A DNA stretch of 64,000 nucleotides from Pseudomonas sp. Leaf58 (GTDB lineage: Bacteria > Pseudomonadota > Gammaproteobacteria > Pseudomonadales > Pseudomonadaceae): positions 4,407,501 to 4,471,500 of the forward strand of contig NZ_CP032677.1 of the NCBI RefSeq assembly GCF_003627215.1, in the 5' to 3' direction. Position numbers and translations under genes: made by a program. Numbering within the stretch: position 1 is the stretch's first letter; each line of letters begins with the position of its first letter. The notes below the pieces were generated by a model that was not told where the DNA came from, did no database searches, and worked only from the letters and a program-made list of their open reading frames with translations. Below are positions 56,404 through 64,000 of the stretch, in pieces.

Positions 56404-57432
56404 TCAGCGCACAGGTGGCGCGTACTGGATGCCGCCGTTGTTCCACAGGGCGTTCATGCCACGGTCGATCTTCAGGTCGGTGTTCTGGCCCAGGTTCTTC
56501 TCGAACACTTCGCCGTAGTTGCCGACTTGCTTGACGATCTGTACTACCCAGTCTTTGGGCAGTTTGAGGTCCTTGCCGTATTCGCCGTCCGCACCCAGCA
56601 GGCGGGCGACATCCGGGTTTTTGGTGGCCTTGGCTTCAGCCTCGACATTCTTCGAGGTGATACCTGCCTCTTCGGCGTTGAGCATGGCGAACAGGGTCCA
56701 CTTGACGATGCTGAACCACTCTTCGTCGCCTTTACGCACCACCGGGCCTAGCGGTTCCTTGGAAATGGTTTCCGGCAGCACCACGTAGTCAGTCGGCGCG
56801 GCCAGCTTGGAACGCTGGGCGAACAGCTGCGACTTGTCCGAGGTCAGCACGTCGCAACGGCCGGATTCCAGCGATTTGGCGCTTTCGTCGGAGGTGTCGA
56901 AGGTGATTGGGGTGTACTTCAGGCCGTTGGCGCGGAAAAAGTCCGACACGTTCAGCTCAGTGGTGGTACCGGCCTGGATGCAGATGGTGGCGCCATCGAG
57001 TTCCTTGGCGCTGGAAACACCCAGCTTCTTGTTGACCAGGAAGCCGACGCCGTCGTAGTAGGTAACACCAGCGAACACCAGGCCCATGCCAGCATCACGC
57101 GAGCTGGTCCATGTGGTGTTGCGCGACAGCACGTCGACTTCACCCGACTGCAGGGCGGTAAAGCGTTCTTTGGCGTTGAGCTGGCTGAACTTAACCTTGC
57201 TGGCGTCGCCGAACACGGCGGCGGCCACGGCGCGGCAGACATCGGCGTCGATACCGACGATCTTGCCCTGCGCATCAGGTACCGAGAAGCCTGGAAGACC
57301 GTCGCTCACGCCACACTGGACGAAGCCCTTGCTTTTTACCGCATCGAGGGTGGCGCCGGCCTGGGCAGTGCTAACGGCGCCCAGTGCGGCGGCAGCGGTC
57401 AGGGCTGCCAGGGTGGTTTTCAACATCTTCAT
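56404..57432 (-). CDS. aapJ: General L-amino-acid binding protein AapJ
   Basis: 342 aa periplasmic solute-binding protein, family 3. Signal peptide ends near A-Q-A (about residue 25); mature part starts with T-L-D-A-V-K-S-K-G-F-V-Q-C-G. Binds a broad range of L-amino acids in the family. First gene of the operon, about 170 bases downstream of a sigma54 promoter, suggesting nitrogen-linked control. Confidence 0.95.
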   Translation of the reverse strand: MKMLKTTLAALTAAAALGAVSTAQAGATLDAVKSKGFVQCGVSDGLPGFSVPDAQGKIVGIDADVCRAVAAAVFGDASKVKFSQLNAKERFTALQSGEVDVLSRNTTWTSSRDAGMGLVFAGVTYYDGVGFLVNKKLGVSSAKELDGATICIQAGTTTELNVSDFFRANGLKYTPITFDTSDESAKSLESGRCDVLTSDKSQLFAQRSKLAAPTDYVVLPETISKEPLGPVVRKGDEEWFSIVKWTLFAMLNAEEAGITSKNVEAEAKATKNPDVARLLGADGEYGKDLKLPKDWVVQIVKQVGNYGEVFEKNLGQNTDLKIDRGMNALWNNGGIQYAPPVR

Positions 57433-58420
<988 letters not shown>

Positions 58421-58521
58421 GCCGAAGCCACCTGTAGCTGTGAGGCTATTCCACTACGCCGCGCCCGAATCTTGCATTACACTGCCCGGCGTACATTCCT
58501 TAACCAGTTGATGAGACGATC

Positions 58522-59979
58522 GTGCTCAAGGCACTCAAGAAAATATTCGGCAAGGGAGACGCCGCGCCACAGGCCGTCGCTCCTGCTGCCAGCGTGACGC
58601 CAGCCGCGCCCGCCCCCGAGGCCCAGCCTGCACCAGTACCCTCGGCCCCGCGCGCCAACCCCACCCCCGAGGCGGAACCGCCAGTCGCCGCTACCCCAGC
58701 CGCCGAAAAACCGGCCAAGGACAAACCGCGTCGCGAGCGCAAGCCCAAGCCGCAGGCCAGCCTGTGGAAGCCGGAAGACTTCGTGGTCGAGCCGCAGGAA
58801 GGCAAGACACGCTTCCACGACTTCAAGCTGTCCAACGAGCTGATGCACGCCATCCACGACCTCGGCTTCCCGTACTGCACGCCAATCCAGGCACAGGTGC
58901 TGGGCTACACCCTGCGTGGCCAGGACGCCATCGGCCGGGCCCAGACCGGTACCGGCAAAACCGCAGCGTTCCTGGTCTCGATCATTTCCCAGCTGCAGCA
59001 GACGCCAGCGCCCAAGGAACGTTACATGGGCGAACCGCGCGCGCTGATCATCGCGCCCACCCGCGAGCTGGTGGTGCAAATCGCCAATGACGCCATCGCC
59101 CTGACCAAGTACACCGGCCTGAACGTCATGAGCTTTGTCGGCGGCATGGACTTCGACAAGCAGCTCAAGGCCCTGGAAGCTCGCCATTGCGACATCCTGG
59201 TGGCCACCCCGGGCCGCCTGCTGGACTTCAACCAGCGCGGCGAAGTGCACCTGGACATGGTCGAGGTAATGGTGCTGGACGAAGCCGACCGCATGCTCGA
59301 CATGGGCTTTATCCCCCAAGTTCGCCAGATTATTCGCCAGACGCCACCGAAAAGTGAGCGCCAGACCTTGCTGTTCTCGGCCACCTTCACCGAAGACGTG
59401 ATGAACCTGGCCAAGCAATGGACCACCAACCCGGCCATCGTCGAGATCGAGCCGGAGAACGTGGCCAGCGAAACGGTGGAACAGCACGTGTATGCGGTGG
59501 CCGGCAGCGACAAGTACAAGCTGCTGTACAACCTGGTCACCCAAAACAAGTGGGAACGGGTGATGGTGTTTGCCAACCGCAAGGACGAAGTGCGGCGCAT
59601 CGAAGAAAAACTCGTACGCGACGGCATCAACGCCGCGCAGTTGTCGGGCGACGTGCCGCAGCACAAGCGTATTCGTACCCTGGAAAGCTTCCGCGAAGGG
59701 CGCATCACTGTGCTGGTGGCCACCGACGTGGCTGGGCGCGGGATCCATATCGATGGTATCAGCCACGTGATCAACTTCACCCTGCCGGAAGACCCGGATG
59801 ACTACGTGCACCGCATTGGCCGCACCGGCCGTGCCGGGAGCAGTGGTGTATCGATCAGCTTTGCCGGTGAGGATGACTCGTACCAGCTACCAGCAATCGA
59901 GACGCTGCTGGGGCGCAAGATCAAGTGCGAGATGCCACCGGATGAGCTGCTCAAGCCGGTGCCGCGCAAGCACCATTAA
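58522..59979 (+). CDS. rhlB: ATP-dependent RNA helicase RhlB
   Basis: 485 aa DEAD-box helicase. About 80 N-terminal residues are a Pro/Ala-rich, charged, disordered extension; the core follows with Q motif ([10 protein letters not shown]), [19 protein letters not shown] and [11 protein letters not shown] 58522 start. RhlB is part of the RNA degradosome in enterobacteria; assignment among the Rhl group is by overall similarity. Confidence 0.88.
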   Translation: MLKALKKIFGKGDAAPQAVAPAASVTPAAPAPEAQPAPVPSAPRANPTPEAEPPVAATPAAEKPAKDKPRRERKPKPQASLWKPEDFVVEPQEGKTRFHDFKLSNELMHAIHDLGFPYCTPIQAQVLGYTLRGQDAIGRAQTGTGKTAAFLVSIISQLQQTPAPKERYMGEPRALIIAPTRELVVQIANDAIALTKYTGLNVMSFVGGMDFDKQLKALEARHCDILVATPGRLLDFNQRGEVHLDMVEVMVLDEADRMLDMGFIPQVRQIIRQTPPKSERQTLLFSATFTEDVMNLAKQWTTNPAIVEIEPENVASETVEQHVYAVAGSDKYKLLYNLVTQNKWERVMVFANRKDEVRRIEEKLVRDGINAAQLSGDVPQHKRIRTLESFREGRITVLVATDVAGRGIHIDGISHVINFTLPEDPDDYVHRIGRTGRAGSSGVSISFAGEDDSYQLPAIETLLGRKIKCEMPPDELLKPVPRKHH

Positions 59980-59983
59980 CCTG

Positions 59984-60074
59984 AGCCGGCCTCTTCGCGG
60001 GTAAACCCGCTCCTACAAAACCTGTGCAGTTCTGTAGGAGCGGGTTCACCCCCGAACCGGGGCAAAGCCCCGGC
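59984..60074. repeat. Paired REP element (inverted)
   Basis: GGCCTCTTCGCGGGTAAACC with TCCTACAAAAC, mirrored by GTTCTGTAGGAGCGGGTTCA. Outer right arm is altered (CCCCGAACCGGGG in place of CGCGAAGAGG). Between convergent rhlB and moaE. Confidence 0.8.
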
Positions 60075-60088
60075 CATCCAACAAATAT

Positions 60089-60535
60089 CTACCAGCGCTC
60101 AGCAGCATCCTGGTCACTTTGCTTGCCCTCCACCCACCGCGGCCCTTGCTGGGTATTCTCCTTCTTCCAGAACGGTGCCCGGGTCTTCAGGTAGTCCATG
60201 ATGAAGTTGCAGGCCTCGAACGCCGCCTGCCGGTGGGCACTGGCCACGCCAACGAACACGATCGGCTCGCCCGGCTCCAGCGCACCGATGCGGTGCAGCA
60301 CCTCTACCTTGAGCAACGGCCAGCGCTGCTCGGCCTCGACTACGATCTTGGCCAAGGCCTTTTCGGTCATGCCCGGATAGTGCTCGAGGAACATCCCCGC
60401 CACCTCGCAGCCATCATTGAAATCCCGCACATAGCCAACAAAGCCGACCACCGCGCCCACACCAACATTGGCCGCATGCATGGCATTGGTCTCGGCCCCC
60501 GGGTCGAACGCGCCTTCCTGTACTCGCACAGCCAT
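60089..60535 (-). CDS. moaE: Molybdopterin synthase catalytic subunit
   Basis: 148 aa from ATG 60535 (M-A-V-R-V-Q-E-G), preceded by TGGAGG six bases upstream; a TTG two codons earlier is less likely. Conserved F-V-G-Y-V-R-D-F, H-R-I-G-x-L and the active-site region F-I-M-D-Y-L-K-T-R-A-P-F-W-K-K. Works with MoaD to insert sulfur into precursor Z. Confidence 0.95.
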   Translation of the reverse strand: MAVRVQEGAFDPGAETNAMHAANVGVGAVVGFVGYVRDFNDGCEVAGMFLEHYPGMTEKALAKIVVEAEQRWPLLKVEVLHRIGALEPGEPIVFVGVASAHRQAAFEACNFIMDYLKTRAPFWKKENTQQGPRWVEGKQSDQDAAERW

Positions 60536-60537
60536 GT

Positions 60538-60783
60538 TCAACCTCCAGTCACCGGCGGGAAGAACGCCACTTCATCGCCCTCTTCCAGCGGTTCATCAAG
60601 CTTGCACAGCTCTTCGTTGCGCGCACACATCAGGTTCTGCTCGGCCAGCAACTCATATGGCCCGCCCTTGGCGACCAGTGCCTGGCGCACATCGTCGAGC
60701 ACCGTGAAGGCGCCTTCCACACGTTCGGCATCCACCCCGAGCAACTCGCGGTAACGGGCGAAGTACATCACCTTGACCTTCAT
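60538..60783 (-). CDS. moaD: Molybdopterin synthase sulfur carrier subunit
   Basis: 81 aa, ubiquitin-like fold ending in G-G, the site of thiocarboxylation. ATG 60783 overlaps the moaC TGA (TGATG). Lies directly before moaE. Confidence 0.95.
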   Translation of the reverse strand: MKVKVMYFARYRELLGVDAERVEGAFTVLDDVRQALVAKGGPYELLAEQNLMCARNEELCKLDEPLEEGDEVAFFPPVTGG

Positions 60784-61253
60784 CACGCCTCCACCTTGTA
60801 GTGGCCGCTCTTGCCGCCGAGTTTTTCCAGCAGGCGCACCTGCTCGATGACCATGCCCTTGTCCACGGCCTTGCACATGTCGTAGATCGTCAACGCGGCG
60901 ACGCTGGCGGCGGTCAGTGCCTCCATCTCCACGCCGGTCTGCCCGGCCAGCTTGCAGCGGGCAACGATGCGCACGGCGTCCTGCCCCTCGGCGCTGAGTT
61001 CGACCTTGACGCTGGTTAGCATCAGCGGGTGGCACAGCGGGATCAGGTCGCTGGTCTTTTTCGCCGCCTGGATCCCGGCAATGCGCGCCACGGCGAACAC
61101 GTCGCCCTTGGGGTGTTCACCGTCGACGATCATCTGCAAGGTCTGCGGCAACATGCGCACCCGCGCTTCGGCGGTGGCCTCGCGCTCGGTCACGGCCTTT
61201 TCAGTGACGTCGACCATGTTGGCGCGCCCCTGGGAATCAAGATGTGTCAGCAC
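60783..61253 (-). CDS. moaC: Cyclic pyranopterin monophosphate synthase MoaC
   Basis: 156 aa. M-V-D-V-T-E-K near the N terminus, [14 protein letters not shown], and G-V-E-M-E-A-L-T-A. Start GTG 61253 behind AGGAG. Heads moaC-moaD-moaE. Confidence 0.97.
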
Positions 61254-61337
61254 TGCTCTGCTCCTGTGAAGGGAACTGGCAGTGTAAACCTGTGGGTCAG
61301 GTTTGAGCAGAGGGCTGCGTCAACTGGCCCGCGAAGA

Positions 61338-61361
61338 AGCCGGGCAGTGATCTGCCCGGCT
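61338..61361 (-). terminator. Hairpin downstream of the PIN-PhoH gene
   Basis: AGCCGGGCAG / CTGCCCGGCT, loop TGAT, followed on the minus strand by TTCTTCG. Probable terminator separating it from moaC. Confidence 0.65.
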
Positions 61362-61369
61362 GCATGAAG

Positions 61370-62764
61370 TTACAGATGCGACTCGGCGTACTCGGCCAGC
61401 ACCGAGCGGGGCACGCCCTGCAGGGTGATGTGCACGCCATGGGGGAAGTCCTTGAAGCGCTCGGTCAGGTAGGTCAGGCCCGAGCTGGTCGCGGACAGGT
61501 AGGGGGTGTCGATCTGCGCCAGGTTGCCCAGGCAGACCACCTTTGAACCCGAGCCGGCACGGGTGATGATGGTTTTTATCTGGTGCGGCGTCAGGTTCTG
61601 GCACTCGTCGATCAGGATCAGGCTTTGCTGGAAGCTACGGCCACGGATGTAGTTCAGCGATTTGAACTGCAGCGGCACGCGTTCGAGGATGTACTCGACG
61701 CTGCCATGGGTGCTTTCGTCATCCATATGCAAGGCTTCGAGGTTGTCGGTAATGGCGCCCAGCCACGGCTCCATCTTCTCGGCCTCAGTGCCCGGCAGGA
61801 AGCCGATCTCCTGGTCCAGCCCCTGCACACTGCGGGTGGCGATAATGCGCCGGTAGCGTTTGCTGACCATGGTCTGTTCGATGGCTGCGGCCAGGGCCAG
61901 GATGGTCTTGCCGGAACCGGCAGCGCCGGTCAGGTTGACCAGGTGAATATCCGGGTCGAGCAGGGCGAACAGCGCCAGGCTCTGGTGGATGTCGCGTGGC
62001 TTCAAGCCCCAGGCTTCCTGGTGCAGCAGCGGTTCCTGGTGGAGGTCGAGCAACAGCAGCTCATCGTTGCGAATGCCCTTGATCCAGCCGACGAAACCTT
62101 GCTCATCGATGATGAACTCGTTGACATGCACCGCCGGCAAGTTGTCGATCAACTGCACCCGGTGCCAGGTACGGCCACGCTCCTGGCGGGTATCGACCTT
62201 GCTCACCCGGTCCCAGAACGACCCGGTGACCGAATGGTAGCCCTTGGACAGCAAGGACACGTCATCGACCAGTTGGTCGGTGCTGTAGTCCTCGGCCGCG
62301 ATGCCGCAGGCACGTGCCTTCAGGCGCATGTTGATGTCTTTGGTGACCAGCACCACATCCAGGTCGGCGCGCCGCGCCCGTACTTCGAGCAGTTGGTTGA
62401 TGATGATGTTGTCGTTGAGGTTTTCCGGCAGCAGCTTGTTCGGCTCGTTGCGCGGGGTCATCAGGATGGACAGGAAGCCCTTGGGCCCGCTCTTGCCACG
62501 CTGGATCGGCACGCCCTGCTCGACATCGCTGGGCGAGGCGTCACCGAGGGTCTGGTCGATCAACCGAATGGCCTGGCGGCATTCGGCGGCGATGCTTTGT
62601 TTACCGGTCTTGAGCTTGTCGAGTTCCTCCAGCACCGTCATCGGGATGGCGACATGGTGCTCCTCGAAGTTGAGCAATGCGTTGGGGTCGTGAATCAGGA
62701 CGTTGGTATCGAGCACATACAGGATTGGCTTGCTGGAGGTAGGGTTGCGTCCTTGGTCATCCAT
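61370..62764 (-). CDS. PIN-PhoH fusion ATPase (PhoH2 type)
   Basis: 464 aa. N-terminal PIN RNase domain (L-D-T-N-V-L-I-H-D-P, V-L-E-E-L-D, T-K-D-I-N) about 12-185; C-terminal PhoH ATPase/helicase with P-loop G-A-A-G-S-G-K-T and L-I-D-E-C-Q-N. PhoH2 proteins are proposed RNA helicase/ribonucleases; role here unknown. No antitoxin gene overlaps it. Confidence 0.93.
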   Translation of the reverse strand: MDDQGRNPTSSKPILYVLDTNVLIHDPNALLNFEEHHVAIPMTVLEELDKLKTGKQSIAAECRQAIRLIDQTLGDASPSDVEQGVPIQRGKSGPKGFLSILMTPRNEPNKLLPENLNDNIIINQLLEVRARRADLDVVLVTKDINMRLKARACGIAAEDYSTDQLVDDVSLLSKGYHSVTGSFWDRVSKVDTRQERGRTWHRVQLIDNLPAVHVNEFIIDEQGFVGWIKGIRNDELLLLDLHQEPLLHQEAWGLKPRDIHQSLALFALLDPDIHLVNLTGAAGSGKTILALAAAIEQTMVSKRYRRIIATRSVQGLDQEIGFLPGTEAEKMEPWLGAITDNLEALHMDDESTHGSVEYILERVPLQFKSLNYIRGRSFQQSLILIDECQNLTPHQIKTIITRAGSGSKVVCLGNLAQIDTPYLSATSSGLTYLTERFKDFPHGVHITLQGVPRSVLAEYAESHL

Positions 62765-63045
62765 ACTCGGTCACCTTATGTCGAAGCCACACGGCACGGT
62801 CTGCTGCGCCGCAAAGTGACTGCCGTGCTCCCCGTATCCGCGTTGCTACGGGCGGAGAGTGAACCTGGCAAGGTGGGTGTGGATGACGCCACCTGTGCTG
62901 CAGGAATCGGCTGTCTGGTTTCTTCATACCGCAAAAACCATGACCGGAAAAAGCATTTTTACGACTTTTTGAAGTTTATTTTTCCGATTGACGAAGAGGC
63001 CTTGGCGGCAACCCCAGAGGGGACTACAGTCAAAAGTCATACCCT

Positions 63046-64000
63046 CTATTCGCGATAACCATATTCCCGGCAATTCTCCCAACCCAGCCCGCTTTGTGCG
63101 GTATTGCGCAGCAACCATTCCACCGCGGGTTGCGCCTTGGGCAGGCTGTCGTGGAACTGGATCACGCCCTTGCGCCACAGCAGCATCAGCGTCAGTACCC
63201 GCTGCGCCGAAGCCTGCGCACTCAGCGCGCCATCATCCTGGGCATCGATGTCCCACAACGACACCCGCATCTGCTGGCTGGCCATGAAGGCCTCGCCATC
63301 GGCCCGGCGCTGCCCATAAGGCGGCCGGAACAACGGCACATACTGCTGCGGCAGGTCTGCCTGCACCCGCGCCTGGCTGCGCCGCAGCGAGTCCTGCCAC
63401 CCGGTCCACTGCGCATGGGAGCGGTACTCCCAGCCCTGGATGCCCACGCACTGCCCCGCATAGAGCTGGCGCAAGGCAGTTGCCGCCCCAGCGTCGCGGC
63501 GTTGCTGCAAACGGTTGCCGAGTACGAAAAAGGTGCCTTCAAGTTTTTGCCGGCGCAGGTAAGCGGTCAGCAGGTCGGTGCTGCCGCCGTCCGGCCCGGG
63601 CCCACCGACGAAGGTCAGCAAGAACATACGGTCGTTCAGTTCATCTCCGTTGCGCTCGCGCGCAGACAGCCGCTCCACCTCGCTGCTGGTCTGTGGCAAC
63701 AACGCTGCCTTGCGCAGTTGCTCATCCAGGTAGCGCACATGGAACTGGTGGCTCGGCTCGATCCAGCCGGTATAAAACGTGCCGACATCAGCCACGAACG
63801 TGGCCGCTTGAGTGCGCAACTCCGCCATCGATGTAACCGGGTAGCAAAACGACGCATCTTGCTCACAACTGCGCTGCGCCTGTTGATAACCGGCCCACAA
63901 CCGCTGCCACATGCGCGCTCGCACCAAGCGCACCTTCTGCAGGTTGATCTGCCGCAACCCCAGCCGCGCGGCTAGCGCTGTATCCTCCAACTGCTCACTT
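63046..64000 (-). CDS. Polysaccharide-deacetylase-fold protein, C-terminal part (cut by window end)
   Basis: The frame is open to the last base of the window, so the N terminus is missing; about 318 residues are present. An N-terminal helical part precedes a NodB-like barrel. Motif 1, usually T-F-D-D-G-P, reads L-T-F-V-G-G-P-G-P-D-G-G, and no H-S/T-x-x-H metal motif is visible (G-I-Q-G-W-E-Y-R-S-H), while F-R-P-P-Y-G (motif 3) and L-W-D-I-D are kept. It therefore looks like a non-catalytic member or one with a changed metal site. The position near the end of the window fits a gene I recall close to the alginate cluster in P. putida, which is inference. Confidence 0.8.
   Translation of the reverse strand, partial: SEQLEDTALAARLGLRQINLQKVRLVRARMWQRLWAGYQQAQRSCEQDASFCYPVTSMAELRTQAATFVADVGTFYTGWIEPSHQFHVRYLDEQLRKAALLPQTSSEVERLSARERNGDELNDRMFLLTFVGGPGPDGGSTDLLTAYLRRQKLEGTFFVLGNRLQQRRDAGAATALRQLYAGQCVGIQGWEYRSHAQWTGWQDSLRRSQARVQADLPQQYVPLFRPPYGQRRADGEAFMASQQMRVSLWDIDAQDDGALSAQASAQRVLTLMLLWRKGVIQFHDSLPKAQPAVEWLLRNTAQSGLGWENCREYGYRE

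Overview
The window is about 64 kb of chromosome from a fluorescent pseudomonad, most likely the Pseudomonas putida group. The reasons are a high-GC codon bias, the intact Pseudomonas-type order panE / sensor kinase / adenosyltransferase / mutT / argJ / secA / dciA / lpxC / dcw cluster, methionine gamma-lyase with its Lrp-type regulator, and many paired REP elements of the P. putida kind. Species is inferred from remembered gene order and protein similarity; no search was run. Nearly all of it is core housekeeping DNA, with one clearly foreign insert of about 1.4-1.6 kb.

Layout. 1-3.2 kb (+): end of panE, an orphan PAS/HAMP histidine kinase and a PduO-type cobalamin adenosyltransferase. 3.3-9.2 kb (-): a Nudix/ThiE-like fusion, a GST-like protein, argJ and secA, separated by REP pairs. 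9.5-10 kb (+): dciA. 10-27.9 kb (-): the complete division and cell wall (dcw) cluster mraZ-rsmH-ftsL-ftsI-murE-murF-mraY-murD-ftsW-murG-murC-ddlB-ftsQ-ftsA-ftsZ-lpxC. Many of its genes overlap by a few bases, and it is headed by a visible sigma70 promoter carrying three 10-bp-spaced MraZ boxes. rnpB (RNase P RNA) lies just upstream of it on the same strand. 28.6-33.1 kb: rsmI (-), then lpoA-yraN-diaA-dolP (+), the same order as in E. coli. 33.3-38.1 kb (-): sspB-sspA, the cytochrome bc1 operon petABC and rplM-rpsI. 38.4-44.5 kb: an aldo/keto reductase, a GlxA/AraC-type regulator, zapE, trpS with an extra C-terminal domain, an alpha/beta hydrolase and yhcB.

44.6-46.2 kb is the accessory spot. 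An AT-rich segment is inserted at the 3' end of mdeA. It is bounded on one side by the intact mdeA 3' end and on the other by a decayed second copy of that 3' end. The segment carries two genes. The first encodes a stand-alone colicin M-type lipid II hydrolase domain (155 aa) with all five known catalytic residues but no receptor-binding or translocation part. The second encodes a four-helix membrane protein placed like an immunity gene. This is the most interesting object in the window.

46.2-64 kb: mdeA (-)/mdeR (+), the sulfate-activation genes cysD-cysNC (-), a Nif3-family protein, the periplasmic protease algW (+), the general amino-acid ABC transporter aapJQMP (-) behind a good sigma54 (-24/-12) promoter, a carboxylesterase (+), an RhlB-type RNA helicase (+), moaC-moaD-moaE (-), a PIN-PhoH ATPase (-), and the C-terminal part of a polysaccharide-deacetylase-fold protein whose metal-binding motifs look lost (-). 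I saw no tRNA, full insertion sequence, prophage or CRISPR array.
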